This document shows positions 10,172-22,110 of a DNA stretch of 64,000 bases, in pieces (positions within the stretch are counted from its first letter, which is position 1; each line of letters starts with the position of its first letter). The notes under the pieces are model-generated. The model saw only the letters and a program-made list of their open reading frames with translations, was not told the DNA's origin and made no database searches. Both the position numbers and the translations under genes were made by a program. The DNA is from Malania oleifera (lineage: Eukaryota; Streptophyta; Magnoliopsida; Santalales; Ximeniaceae), in contig NC_080418.1 of assembly GCF_029873635.1 (NCBI RefSeq), positions 13,433,562 to 13,497,561 of the forward strand, given 5' to 3'.

Positions 10172-10611
10172 TGGGAAAGAGGAATTGGAGGATTTTTTTT
10201 TTGTAAATCACGGGCTGGTGACGTGATCTTCTTCTTCAATAGCCTTGAAAAATGGCTGAAAAATGGATTTCAGATGGTGTATTTCACCTGTTCAACAAAA
10301 GGGCCGAGAGAAATAAAAATTTCTAAGCATAGATGTTTAGGGCGGCACCTCTACTTCGAATTACATAAATAAAAGAAGCCCCAATATATGAATGGGAAAA
10401 TGAATGCCAATCAACATGTGACTGTCATGTTGATGGTCAATCGAAAGAAAAAAAAATTAATTTTTCTGAGATGAAGGGGAAAATGAATGCCAATCAGCGT
10501 GTGACAGTCACGTTGATGGTCAATTGAAAGAAGAAAAAAACTTTTATTTTTCTGAGCAAGAATAGAAAAGAATTGAGAAGAGAAAATAAATTTATCCCAA
10601 AGAAATTTCAT

Positions 10612-10901
10612 GCTTTGATACCATGAAGAAATTCAGAATGTGAAATAACATAGAGAAAGAGAAGAAGAGAGGAAGAGAAATGTATATTGTGTATTTCTTG
10701 GTATGAATATTACAATGCATTGTAAGGGTATTTATACACATAGATTTATAAACAAATTGCTTAAATCAAATCTAAATCACTACAAATCAGCTCGTGTCTG
10801 GTGAGTATTCCTTTTGAGTTGTTTTGACCAATTCCAAGCATTATTTCATACATTTATTTACTTCCGATGAATTTGACTTTGTCTGGACAATTTCCTTAAC
10901 A
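10612..10901 (-). repeat. Copia primer-binding site and 278-bp 5' LTR
   Basis: On the minus strand the LTR (10901-10624) starts TGTTAAGGAAATT and ends AATTTCTTCA. Immediately after it is TGGTATCAAAGC (10623-10612), the primer site complementary to initiator tRNA-Met. The TG/CA ends and imperfect inverted termini fit a short copia LTR. The paired 3' LTR is missing from the window. Confidence 0.8.
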
Positions 10902-11106
10902 CCTATGTTCTTACTAAACATCCTAATATGATTTTATCAAATAAATCTATCACAATCCAAATATGCCAAAATAAGGTAATTACTCCATGCAAAATTTATT
11001 AGCAATGTATTTTAGTGCAAGAGCAAATCAAATTCAACACTTCAAGAAATATCTAAATTAATTTACTTTTCTTTCTTTAGTTAAATTGGCCAGATGATGC
11101 ATTACT
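10902..11106. other. Short AT-rich gap between two elements
   Basis: About 205 bp lie between the end of the copia LTR and the start of a gypsy LTR. No frame, repeat or regulatory motif is recognised. It may be original target DNA. Confidence 0.5.
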
Positions 11107-11432
11107 TGTAGAGACCCGAATAATTATCATAATTTAATAATAGGAGGAGGTAAAGAAAGAAGGAATTAAAGAACGAAATTAAACAAGGTCTCGTCGACGA
11201 ACACAAGGGATTCATCGACAAGCACACATGAGGGACTCGTTGACGGGGACATGTCTTGTCAACGAGAAGATACCAAGAAGATATATCGCAGTTCTAAATT
11301 TCGTCAACAAGGAGTAAACATTCATCGACGAATTTCCTTCTTGACCTCGTCAACGAAGTGATGTGACTCATCGACGAAGGCCAGCGTATAAATAAACCTA
11401 AACTTCATTTTTGGCCAAAATTCACGCACAAA

Positions 11433-11477
<45 letters not shown>

Positions 11478-13175
11478 TGACCCATTCTCCTTCTTTCTAA
11501 GTTTTCAGTCCGAATTCTCGCCGGTTCGATGATCTGAAGCCCCCACGACACTCCTGGAAAAATTCTCTTCAAATCTACGGGAGCAGATCGTTGGTGGGGC
11601 TACCTTGGATTTCATCTCAAGTTTAGGGTAAGTCTTTCTATTCAATATTTGACTTTCCTGTAGTTGTAGGAATTGTAGTAGTCAAGAAAATAGTGAAGTT
11701 TTGTTCTAAAAGATGTTGATTTCAGCGTGTTGAACAGGGAACCCTTCGGGTGCAAGACTGGTTTATTTTAGGGGCTTTTCAGGAGTCAAGTAAGGGAATA
11801 AACTAAAGCAGTTATTTTCTATGAAAATTATTATTACTTATTAGCAAATTAATTTTCAGAAAGCATGTATTATATGTATGAGTATGTTGGTAGAAAATGC
11901 ATATTTGGGAAAATACTGCTGTTATATAGGAAATATGGTTTTAGAATGGAAGTTATGGTTTTATTCAGCATTGTATAGTATGAATATTATTTTACTCAAA
12001 TTGTATTATGTTAATCAAGTTTATAGGAAAAGCATATTTGCAGTTATTTTAGTATGATACAGTACATTATGATTTCAGAATACGTGATAAATAATACTTT
12101 TATTCAGATAAGTATGTATGATATGTTCGACGCAAGGCCATGATTGATAGACAGCGCAAAGCCGTGGATTATGTATGTTTTTGGCGCAAGGCCGTAATTA
12201 TGAATGTTTCGGTGCAAAGCCGCAGATATGAATGTAATCGGCGCAAGACCGCATTTACTTATCAGAATATGCTATCAATCTATTTATGTTATATAGTATA
12301 TTATCATGTATTATATGTTATCAGAACTCGAATGATAGTTCAGATCAGTTATAGAAGCACGGTACCATAGCTATATATGAAAGTTCAGTTCCATTCAGAC
12401 TTGTGCTAACTGCCCTTGTTAGTAGAGGGGGTGGGAGATGGATAGTTGATGTGGCTTTTAGTGTAGAGTTGTAGACGTCCACCTGGCAGTCCAGATCAAG
12501 GTGTAGCTAACCATTGTACTTACAGACATTTTTGACTCGGCAGTGGTTGGCCAGCCATTGTTAGGTCCCGCCTTTGGGTTACACAATCCGTCATAGGGGG
12601 TAATACATGACATCAGCTAGCTATTCATCTCGGGTAAATTTCAAAATTACTAGTTATATCAGACGATTTATGAATTGTATGATTTAGTAGAATTATGAAC
12701 TTATATGTTTATTCAGCTATGTTATTAACAGTGTTTTCAAGTATGGGACATGTACTATATATCTATTATAACATTAAATATTCATGTTGCCATACAGTTG
12801 TATTTAGTTTATTTCCCTTACTGAGAGGTGTCTCACCTCCAACTTAAATCATTTCAGGGAACCCAAATAGACTGGCAGACCGAGGTCGCCGTTGAGGCAG
12901 AGTTATCACCCCATTAGGAGGGTGAATCTTTTGAGTTAGGATCAATAGATTTTTGTTGAAAGATCCTAGATGTATCTTTTGATGTTTTGGATATTATATA
13001 TGTGTATACATACATTATTATGGTGGATTGTAGTTAACTCTAGTATTATGCATTTTATGGTTTGGAGATTGTAATTTTATTTTTACTTCTACTTAGGTTT
13101 CCGCTATGTATGACATGAGTATCCCCGCTACCCACGAGTTCGAGTTGATTTTATGGTTATTAAATAGGTATCAGG
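11107..13175 (+). mobile_element. Tekay-like LTR, 3' end truncated
   Basis: The segment starts TGTAGAGACCCG and is collinear with the solo LTR 19662-21733: palindrome array, TATA (GTATAAATAA, 11386-11395), (TC)n at 11437-11473, a 'gcgcaaggccg' tandem zone (12125-12260), the 'cggcagtggttggccagcc' block (12539) and a 'gtttccgct' block (13098). Similarity stops near 13175, about 60 bp before the expected end, so the terminus and right target duplication are lost. Long stretches match a single LTR, so it is a solo LTR or the remnant of a larger element. Confidence 0.75.
11190..11378. promoter_or_regulatory. Palindrome array upstream of LTR TATA box
   Basis: Eight motif copies start at 11190, 11211, 11236, 11255, 11300, 11321, 11346 and 11367. 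The spacings are 21, 25, 19, 45, 21, 25, 21 bp, the two-block layout seen in the sister LTRs. Sequences range from CTCGTCGACGAA (intact core) to CTCGTTGACGGG. The TATA box follows 8 bp after the last motif. Confidence 0.8.
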
Positions 13176-13799
13176 GTGTTAATGTAATTAATTATATAGT
13201 AAATGAAGTTGGTCATTACATTACTTGTACAAATTGCCTTACTAGAGATTTGATTATGCTTTATAGGTTTATGTTCTTCAAGATCTTGCATGGAGTAAAA
13301 AATAAACTAAAATTTAGTTATTCCATTATTATATTATTCTAAAGATCAATCTACATGCCGATTATTAAATCAAATCAACCAAATATTGCATATCCTTTTA
13401 TACTAATTAATCATTGTAATCCTCTATGAAACTCAATACTTTTGCATGTATTTATGTAAATTTGTACTTTTCTACTATTAGAAAGGAGATTCTCTATTAT
13501 TATCATTGGTTTGGTTTAGTCTATTTTTGGAAAAATTCAATACCTATATTGATTTTATCAATTCAGGATTTTTGTGAATCGCGTCGAACCGAATTGAGTT
13601 GTGTCTAAAATCGAACCAAACCAAATATTCAGTTCAGTTTGGTTTTGTTGGTTGATTTGGGCCTATTGATGGTCCTTAGTTATGCTTGTTGAAAAAATTA
13701 AACAAATCAAACAATCAATTGAGTGAAGAAATGAAGACCGAATTGGTCAGGGTTTTATTTTTGTAATTTTTTACTTTTTAATTTTTTTAAGTTTAGTAA

Positions 13800-13838
<39 letters not shown>
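13176..13838. other. AT-rich non-coding sequence with (TA)n tract
   Basis: No gene or recognisable element. There are scattered 'ttcggttt'/'aaccgaa'-like words between 13580 and 13660 and a (TA)n run at 13802-13838, into which the next LTR is inserted. The same type of sequence resumes after 48827, as expected for one target site split by the nest. Confidence 0.6.
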
Positions 13839-13842
<4 letters not shown>

Positions 13843-15019
13843 AGCCCTAGTGGCTAAGGTTCCTCACTCTAGTTTGTTTTGATGATAACAACCCATTAGT
13901 GGTTCTTTAGTTTACTAATATCTTTCCTCAAGTAAGTGCAGATAACCAGGTGAACTCTAAAGCAAGCATAAGAATTAGATGAATCGTAATAAAGTTATAA
14001 GCAAAGACATACACAAGGAGTACTCGAAGGCACAACTAATTGAAGTCCACATTTTAGGACAATATGTACTTGGTTGTGTGTGAGGTAGGAATCCCTTGTA
14101 ACTCTTACGGCATTGTCACCATGTCCTGGACCCGCCAAACACTGGCACAGGTGCGGCTAGGAACTGGGAAAAATATATGTGAATTTTGAAAAATAATATT
14201 TTCGTGAAAAAAAACAAGGTGTATGGAGTCACCACTAACCTTTTGGAGTGTAGTTAGAATACTTGATTACTACCCAATTAAGGGTAGAATCGATCTGCGC
14301 TACCAGAGTTAGGTTTAGGAGTTCAGTTACGCGAGGGGAAGGTATTAGCACCGCCTATGCGTCCGCTCTTACGAACGGTACCAAATTAATCAAAAATTAT
14401 CCCAAAATAAATTCAATAAGCCTTTGCAAATCACTCACTTTAAAAAATCAAAGAAAATGCATAAAACAGATACTATATGATCCCCTTAGAACCGAGGCAT
14501 ATCGTATTCCGAAGAGCTTATGCCTCCCTTTGAAATCATCAGGACTAGAAAATCGAGAATATAGTTAGGAAAATACGCTCCCGAGATTTTTGAAATTTTT
14601 ATAGAATTTTTTTTTAAGTATGGAAAATAATATTCCGAGAGGTTTTGGAATTTATTCGGAATGGAAACGATTTTCTCGGCCTTAAAACATTTTTTCTGAT
14701 TTTTTGGATTTTTGGTGATTTTTCCATATTTTCCTGAATTTTAAAATAACAAAAAGACAATTGAGCAAAAATAATGAAAATCAAGTCAAAATATTTTTAG
14801 AATTTTCACATGAACTTTCTGAATTTTTTTGTGATTTTTCTAAAATTTTTATGAATTTTTATGGATTTTCAAAAGTTTAAATATAAAATAAAAGGCTAAA
14901 TCGGTTTCATCCCAGTTCAGAGGACCCAATCGGTTCAAGGAGAAAACCGGTCAAAGAAGATTGGTCGACCTGTTTAAGGTCTGATCAAGACCAAGTCAAC
15001 ACGTGGTGCCTACAGGGCG

Positions 15020-15485
15020 CACAAGTTAGCATGTGTTTTAGTGTGTGCATGGAATGTGTGTAAATGTGTGTGCATGGGTGTGTTGCATGTATGCTTAGAG
15101 TTTTGTACGTGCACGGGCGTGTGGTTGTGTGTGCATGAGTGTGTGTTGCATGCATGTATGGGTGTGTACGTGTGTGCATGGGTGTGTGGCATGCATGCTT
15201 AGGTGGGTTGGTGTGTGTGCTTTATTGTGTAATGGTGTGTGTGTTGTATTGCGTGTAATAGTGTGTGTGCAGGTGGGCGTGTCAGTGTGTGTGCAGGTGT
15301 GTGTGTGTGTTAGTGGTGTGTGTTTTATTATGTGCAATAGTGTGTGCAGGTGGTTGTATCAGCGTGTGTGGCAGTAGGTGTTAGGGTGCGTGAAACGGTG
15401 TGTGCAGTGTTTATGAGTGAGTGTAAATTAGTGTGTGTTAGGTGTGTATTTATGTGCATAAAACAGTGTGTGTTTTGCGTGTATT
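15020..15485. repeat. GT-rich degenerate microsatellite in Ogre LTR
   Basis: About 465 bp are dominated by 'gtgtgtgtgc', 'gtgcatggg' and 'gtgtgttag' words. Open frames here are low-complexity artefacts (CVCVCV or THTHTH). The same zone in the sister LTR is 42331-42610 and 42905-43240. Confidence 0.8.
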
Positions 15486-16249
15486 GTTGCCAGTGGTGGC
15501 GAACGCTTCTAGTGGTTTGCTGTTGTGCCGTCGGCGTTGGAGATGTTGACGAAGCCAGAGGAGAGGTTCGCCGACACGGTGGCTAAAAGGTTCTGCATAT
15601 GAACTCCGGCGAGAGCGTGGAGAATCTGCCAGCGGCCGTATTCGACAAAGATGTCGTGAAGAAGCTGGGTGACGCCGTGAGAGATGGGTGACACCGGAAG
15701 GGTGGCCGCGTGAGTTGGGGGACTGCGTGGAGTGATGGGTGACGCCGTGAGAGATGGGTGACGTCGCGAGGATAGCTAGAGTGGTTGGGTGGCCGTGAGG
15801 TGGCTGGGTGATCGTGAGGCGAGGGTGAGGCTAGGTTGTTCCTGCTGCTAGGGAAGTGAGGTGGTTGTAGTAGTGACAAAGCAGGAGGGTGGTGGTCTGC
15901 GAGAGAGAGATCAGGGAGAGGAGATGAGGGATCTATGCGCAGAGAAGGAGGGGGCAAGGAGACAGTGGACAGAATCTGTAGAATGAACAGTGATCCTCTC
16001 CCCCCCACGCCTGCGCACACAGCCTTCATAGGCTTTTGGTTTTTATTTTTATTGGCCAACGCATGTACCCGCAAGAAAAATAGGATGCACAAAAATGGGA
16101 TGCGCCCATTACTTGAGGTGTACAAACTTTTTTTTTAATACATACCACACATTTGCCCTATAGTTTTTTATGTATTATTATTTTTTTTTGTTTTTTTATT
16201 TGTCCAATGTTATTCCCCCTAAAATAAAAATTAAAACTTAATCTCCAGA

Positions 16250-16790
16250 CATTGACGAACTCGGACTTGACTACTTAAAAAAACGGGACTTAATTAAAAA
16301 TACCGAGACTCGATTAAAAATACTAGAACTTGATTTAAAATACTGGGACACAATTAAAAATACTGGGACTCGATTTAAAGTACCAGGACTCGACTTAAGA
16401 CACCGGGACTCGACTTAAAATACCAAGACTCGACTTAAGACACCGAGACTCGACTTAAGATACCGGGACTCGACTTAAAAAAATCAGGACTTGATTGGAA
16501 AACATATCAGGACTTAGTAAAAAACACCAGGACTTTTTAAAAACACTAGGACTCATTTAACACATACCGAGACTCGGTAAAAATACCGGGACTCGGAAAA
16601 AACACTAGGACTAACCTTAAGACATTAGGACTCATCGAACACATACCAAGACTCAGTAAAAACACCAGGGCTCGGCAAAAACACCGAGACTCAACTTAAG
16701 ACATCGGGACTCATCAAACACATACCGGGACTCTATAAAAATACCAGGACTCGGTAAAAATAATGCGACTCAACTTAAGACACCGGGATT
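16250..16790. repeat. 20-bp tandem array in Ogre LTR (U3 side)
   Basis: About 27 units of the form 'accgggactcgacttaaga'. Between 16381 and 16480 the register is exactly 20 bp for five units in a row; elsewhere units with extra or missing bases occur. On the minus strand the array lies 100-650 bp inside the LTR start, that is in U3. The other LTR carries the same array at 46445-46985. Confidence 0.85.
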
Positions 16791-17149
16791 CAATCAGGTT
16801 TCTCAAAAAGGGTCCTCCGATTTTCGGGGCTCTAAGTCGGCTTTTATTGTGACGGGTCCTCTTGGGGAGGCTTGGTTAAAATTGGGGTTTTGATAGCTGC
16901 CCCTCTTTGTAAGTTTCGTTGTTTCAATGTAACGGTTGGAACTCTCCTACGTTATTTAAAGCAACAAGTCTGTAAAGATAAAAGACACCTATTTTAACTA
17001 GGTTGCAGCTTTGATCAATCGGGTATTGTTTTTGCCAATTCGGGGGTGGGGAGATGACAAACAAGGTTAAATGAGAAGGTTGCATTTATTTTGGCGAAGT
17101 TAGTAGTTAACAATTTTTTTTTGTTAGAACTTAACGGGAGTTAACAGGT

Positions 17150-19540
17150 AATGGGTAGCACGGAATCACAATGGGTCAATAAGGTGGGACTGTGATGGGT
17201 CAATAAGAGTGGATTGCGAAGGGCCAATAAGGTGGGACCGCGATGGGTCAATAAGAGCAGACTGCGAAGGGTCAACAAAAGTGGACCGCGATGGGTCAAT
17301 AAGAGTGGGACCGCGATTGGTCAATAAGAGTGGAACCGCGATGGGTCAATAAGAATAGGACTGCGAAGGGTCAATAAGAGTGGGATCACGAAAGGTCAAT
17401 AAGGTAGGTCCGCGATGGCTCAATAAGAGTGAGACCGTGAAGGGTCAATAAGATGGGACCGCGATGGGTCAATAAGAGTGGAACCGCGAAGGGTTAATTA
17501 GGTGGGACCGCGACGGGTCAATAAGAGCAGACCGCGAAGGGTCAATAAGAGTGGGACCGCGATGGGTCAATAAGGTGGGACCGTGATGGGTCAATAAGAG
17601 TGGAGCCGCGAAGGGTCAATAAGGTGGGACCGCGATGGGTCAATAAAAGTGGGACCACGAAGGGTCAATAAAGTGAGACCTCGATGGGTTAATAATAGCG
17701 GACCGCGAATGGTCAATAAGAGTGGGATCGCGATAGGTCAATAAAGTGGGACCGCGATGGGTCAATAAGAGTGGGACCGCGATGGGTCAATAAGAGTGGG
17801 ACCGCGAAGGGTTAATAAGGTGGGATCACAATGGGTCAATAAAAGCGAACCGCGAAGGGTCCATAAGAGTGAGACTGCGAAGGGTTAATATAAGCGGGAC
17901 CGTGAAGGGTCAATAAGGTGGGACCGCAATTGGTCAATAAGAGTAGGACCGCGATGGCTTAATAAGGTGGGACCGCGATGGGTTAATAAGAGCTGATCGC
18001 GAAGGGTCAATAAGAGTGGAACCGCGATGGGTCAATAAAAGTGGGACCGCGATAGGTCAATAAGAGTGGGACCGCGATGGGTCAATAAGAGTGGAACAAT
18101 GAAGGGTCAATAAGAATGGGACCTCGAAGGGTCAATAAAAGTGAGACCGCGAAGGGTCAATAAGGTAGGATCGCGATGGTTCAATAAGAGTGGGACCGTG
18201 AAGGGTCAATAAGGTGAGACCTCAATGGGTTAATAATAGCGGACCGCGAAGGGTCAATAAGAGTGGGACCGCGATAGGTCAATAAGGTGGGACCGCGATG
18301 GGTCAATAAGAGTGGGATCGCGAAGGGTTAATAAGGTGGGATCACAATGGGTCAATAAGAGCGAACCGCGAAGGGTCCATAAGAGTAAGACTACGAAGGG
18401 TCAATATGAGCGAGACCGTGAAGGGTCAATAAGATGGGACCAAGATAGGTTAATAAGAGCTGATCGCGAAGGGTCAATAAGAGTGGAACCGCGATGGGTC
18501 AATAAAAGTGGGACCGCGATAGGTCAATAAGTGTGGGACCGCAATGGGTCAATAAAAGTGGAACAATGAAGGGTCAATAAGAATGGGACCGCGAAGGGTC
18601 AATAAAAGTGAGACCGCGAAGGGTCAATAAGGTGGGATCGCGATGGTTCAATAAGAGTGGGACAGTGAATGGTCAATAAGGTGGGACCACGATGGGTTAA
18701 TAAGAGTGAATCGCGAAGTGTCAATAAGGTGAGACCGCGATGGGTCAATAAAAGTGGAACCGCGAAGGGTCAATAAGGTGGGACCGCGATGGGTTAATAA
18801 GAGCGGACCACGAAGGGTCAATAAAAGTGAGACTACGAAGGGTCAATATGAGCGAGACCGTGAAGGGTCAATAAGATGGGACCGCGATAGGTTAATAAGA
18901 GCTGATCGCGAAGGGTCAATAAGAGTGGGACCGCGATGGGTCAATAAGAGTGGGACCGCGATAGGTCAATAAGAGTGGGACCGCGATGGGTCAATAAGAG
19001 TGGAACAATGAAGGGTCAATAAGAATGGGACCGCAAAGGGTCAATAAAAGTGAGACCGCGAAGGGTCAATAAGGTGGGATCGCGATGGTTTAATAAGAGT
19101 GGGACCGTGAATGGTCAATAAGGTGGGACCGCGATGGGTCAATAAGAGCGAATCGCGAAGTGTCAATAAGGTGGGACCGCGATGGGTTAATAAGAGCGGA
19201 CCACGAAGGGTCAATAAAAGTGGGTTCGCAATGGGTATTTAAGAGTGGACCGCAAAGGGTCAATAAAAGTGGGATCGTCATGGGTCAATAAGGTGGGATC
19301 GTGATGGGTCAATAAGAGCAGACCGCGAAGGGTCAATAAGAGTGGGACCACAAAGGGTCAAAAGGAGTGGGAGCACAAATGGTCAATAAGGTGGAACCGC
19401 GATGGGTCAATAAGAGTGGGACCATGAATGGTCAATAAGGTGGGACCGCGATGGGTCAATAAAAGCGGACCGCGAAGGGTCAATAAGAGAGGGATCGCGA
19501 TGGGTCAATAAGAGCGAACCGCGAAGGGTTAATAAGAATT
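17150..19540. repeat. 24-25 bp minisatellite array, about 2.4 kb
   Basis: The array has roughly 95-100 head-to-tail units of 'gggaccgcgatgggtcaa' plus 'taagagt' (25 bp) or 'taaggt' (24 bp). Alternating variants 'gatgggtcaa' and 'gaagggtcaa' and C to T changes at CG sites are common. Long-range repeats exist: the block starting near 18312 recurs near 18754 (offset 442 bp). It lies between gag and the 3' LTR of the Ogre-like element, where Ogre/Tat elements are known to carry variable tandem repeats. Confidence 0.95.
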
Positions 19541-19721
19541 AATAAGATAATCAAAACAATTTGGATGAAACTACTCGCATGAAGAGATATTCAATAAGGC
19601 TTTGAGGTGATCCAGCGCCTCGGTTTCATCGTGAACAATACAATTTTTGGATGTGAGGGCTTGTGATGACCCGAATAATAATCATGTAATTTAAATAAAG
19701 AGGAAGGAAAATTCTCAGGGC

Positions 19722-19866
19722 CTTGTCGACGAACACAGGGGATTCGTGGACGAGAAGATACCGAGAGAGGGTTTTGGGGAAGACTGAAATTCATCAACGA
19801 AGGTGCAGGTTCGTCGACGAACTTTCTACAGGACGCGTCGACGAGGTGACGTGTCTCGTCGACGAA
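19722..19866. promoter_or_regulatory. Palindrome array, first block partly lost
   Basis: Motifs start at 19722, 19743, 19790, 19810, 19834 and 19855 (spacings 21, 47, 20, 24, 21). The downstream block of four is complete and keeps the family spacing; the upstream block has lost two copies. The last motif (CTCGTCGACGAA) ends 7 bp before the TATA zone. Confidence 0.8.
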
Positions 19867-20584
19867 TCCAGTCCTATAAATATCAAAAAACTCGAATTTA
19901 AACATCCAAATTAAGGAAAATCTCACTCTCTCTCTCCATTCGGTTTCTCTCCCTTCTCTCTTCGATCCCAGCTCCACCGCTCGCCGGATCGATGATCTGA
20001 AGTCACTACGATGCTTCTGTAGAAGTTCTCTCCATATCTGCCGGAGCGAATCGTCAGTGGAGCTGAGTTGAAATTTGTCCCTAAGTTGAGGTAAGGCTTT
20101 TTATGACAAATTTGGTCTTACCATAGTTGTAGGAAATTTTATTTATGAAGAAATACTGATGTTTAATTTTGGGGGTTGTCCTTTTTAGGGCATTGATCAG
20201 GAAACCCTATGGGTGTTAGACCGAGATTTTTAGGGGCTTTCTCAGTAGCCAAGTAAGGGAATAAACTAAAGCAGTTATTTTTCCCGCAAATTACTATTAT
20301 TTATTAGCAAATTAATATTCTAAAAAATATGTACGATATTTGAATATTATGGAATAAATGCATATTTGGGAAAATACCGCTGTTGTACGGAAATTATAAT
20401 TTTAGAATGAAATGTATGATTTACTCAGCTTTGTGTGGCATGAATGTTATGTTCATGAAAAGTATTATGATATGGAAGATTTTACGAGTAAAGCATGTTT
20501 TCAAGTATTATGAAAAGATACAGTATGTTATGATGATTTTGACAAATACATGATAATTGATTTATTTTCAGAATGTATATACCT

Positions 20585-20840
20585 GAAATGATTCTGGCGC
20601 GAGGCCGTGTATATATATGAAATGATTTCGGCGCGAGGCCGTATATACCTGAAATGATTCTGGTGCGAGGTCGTGTATATATATGAAATGATTTTGGTGC
20701 GAGGCCCTATATACCTGAAATGATTCTGGCGCGAGGCCGTGTATATATGAAATGATTTCGGCGTGAGACCGTATTTATGAAATGTTCGGCACGAGGCCGT
20801 ATTTATGAAATGATTTCGCGCGAGGCCGTATTTATGAAAT
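20585..20840. repeat. Tandem 'gcgcgaggccgt' repeat inside the solo LTR
   Basis: Eight or so units of about 25-35 bp centred on 'tcggcgcgaggccgta', some with 'tatatatgaaatga' linkers. The corresponding part of other LTRs of this family has different copy numbers (12125-12260, 41265-41310 in opposite orientation), so this is a variable tandem repeat downstream of the promoter. Confidence 0.8.
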
Positions 20841-21800
20841 TATGAAAGATGCTATATTATCATGTATTATATCTTATCAGAACCCGAATGTTAATTTAGT
20901 TCAGTTCAGGAGCACGGTACCGTAACTTATAGATCAGATATCTATGATTAGATTGGTGCTAACCACCCTACGAGGGGATGGGAGATGGATAGTTAATGGC
21001 TTTCAGTAGAGTGTGGACGTCCACCTGGCAGTCCGGACGAGGGTGTGGCGGGCCCATCGTACTTACAGACATTTTTGACTTAGCAGTGGTCGGCCAGCCA
21101 TTGTCGGGTCCCGCCTTCGGGCTGCACAACCCGTCATGGGGGATAACACATGACATCAGTTAGCTATTCATTCTGGGTATGTTTTTAGTATTATCAGTTA
21201 TAACAGACATTTTATGTACGATATGATTTACTAGCAAATATGAAAGTATATGATTATTTAATACGATATGATGAAAGTTTACAGAAATATGAAATGTATT
21301 GTATATGTATAATTGCCTTAAATGTTCATGTTGCCACACAACTGTATTTAGTTTACTTTCCCTTACTGAGAAGTGTCTCACCCCCGAACATTAAATGATT
21401 TTTAGGAAACCCAGAAAGACGGGCAGAGCGTGATCGCGGTTGAGTTTATCGAGTTACCCCATTAGAGGGGTAAGTCTTTTACTAGGATCGAGAGATTTTT
21501 TGTTGTATGATCCTAGGATTATTTTGGCATTTTTGGAGATTGTATATAAACACAGTATTATGGAATTATAGTAGACTCTGGTATTATGTATATTACGGTT
21601 TGAGAATGTGATTTATATTTACTGTTGCATAAGTTTCCGCTGTGAATGACGGTGTCCCCGTTACCCACGTGTTTAGGTTGACTTTTCTATTTATTATGTT
21701 TCATTTTATATTAAGATTTTTGAGGTCGTTATAGGGCCGATGCCCTAATTTCAAGGTAGATGACTCAATTTGGATTAGGGGGATGGTTACTCTATATGGG

Positions 21801-22110
21801 GATGATCAATTGAGTATGAGATCTCAAGATCTTTTGGGAAATGTCCTCAAGTATAGGGTTTCAAGACCTAAAGAATTACTTTGCTGAGGATGATCAATCG
21901 GGTGCAAGATCTCGAGACTTTTTGGAAAATAAACTCATATGCAGGGTTCTAAGTCTTGAAGAATTGCTCCACTGAGGATGATCAATCGGGTGCAAGATCC
22001 TAAGACTCTTTGAAAAATAAGTTTATGTGTAGGTTCTAAGTCCTGAAAAATTGCTCCACTGGGAATGATCAATTGGGTGCCAGATCCCGAGATCTTTCCC
22101 TGAGCCAGTT
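21801..22110. repeat. 87-88 bp tandem repeat, about 3.5 copies
   Basis: The word 'gatgatcaat' recurs at 21801, 21889, 21977 and (as 'gaatgatcaat') 22063. Each unit continues with 'gggtgcaagatc', a 'gagact' block and 'gaagaattgctcc'. It lies in the Ogre-like interior between gag and the 3' LTR, next to stretches containing 'aactgccccagttt' (22380 and 22485; compare 33937). Confidence 0.85.

Larger units (their letters stand above)
4132..10901 (-). mobile_element. Ty1/copia element, minus strand, split by two solo LTRs
   Basis: Reading right to left: LTR (10901-10624), primer site (10623-10612), gag (10171-9644), zinc knuckle (about 9405), protease (9229-9038), pre-integrase and integrase (9016-8115), solo LTR (8109-7151), integrase end (7145-6520), solo LTR (6519-4696), reverse transcriptase (4695-4132). 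RNase H and the 3' LTR are missing at the left, where another copia element adjoins. The gag and protease style resembles RE1/TNT-type copia polyproteins. Many stops and frameshifts; dead copy. Confidence 0.85.
14114..16895 (-). repeat. 3' LTR of the Ogre-like element
   Basis: The segment is about 2.8 kb and collinear with the LTR at 38059-47091: matching 'gccaaacactggcac', 'gggtagaatcg', 'ggtattagcacc', GT-rich zone, 'ggtggcgaacgcttctagtgg' and 20-bp array. On the minus strand it starts TATCAAAACCCC (TG changed to TA). It is preceded by the purine tract AAAGAGGGGCAGC (16908-16896). Relative to the other LTR it lacks about 800 bp that includes an AT-rich block (42640-42900 there). Confidence 0.75.
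19662..21733 (+). mobile_element. Tekay-like solo LTR with GGGCT/GGGCC duplications
   Basis: The 2072-bp segment begins TGTGATGACCCG and ends GAGGTCGTTATA (CA changed to TA). GGGCT precedes it (19657-19661) and GGGCC follows (21734-21738). TATA box CCTATAAATATC at 19873-19884. It is inserted in the Ogre-like interior: tandem-repeat sequence ends on the left and the 87-bp repeat region begins on the right. Confidence 0.85.

Noticed and set aside
14985-15586. Cys/Val- and His/Thr-rich open frames on both strands
   Set aside because: Low-complexity products of the GT-rich microsatellite in the Ogre LTR.
15583-16125. 180-residue minus-strand frame rich in Pro, Ser and His (also 45794-46318)
   Set aside because: It lies wholly inside both Ogre LTRs and the two copies differ by frame-preserving and frame-breaking changes; no domain recognised. 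Probably a chance open frame, though a small LTR-encoded product cannot be fully excluded.
18312-18972. Two 72-residue open frames with similar repeated peptides
   Set aside because: They are translations of the 24-25 bp minisatellite; frames open and close according to unit length.
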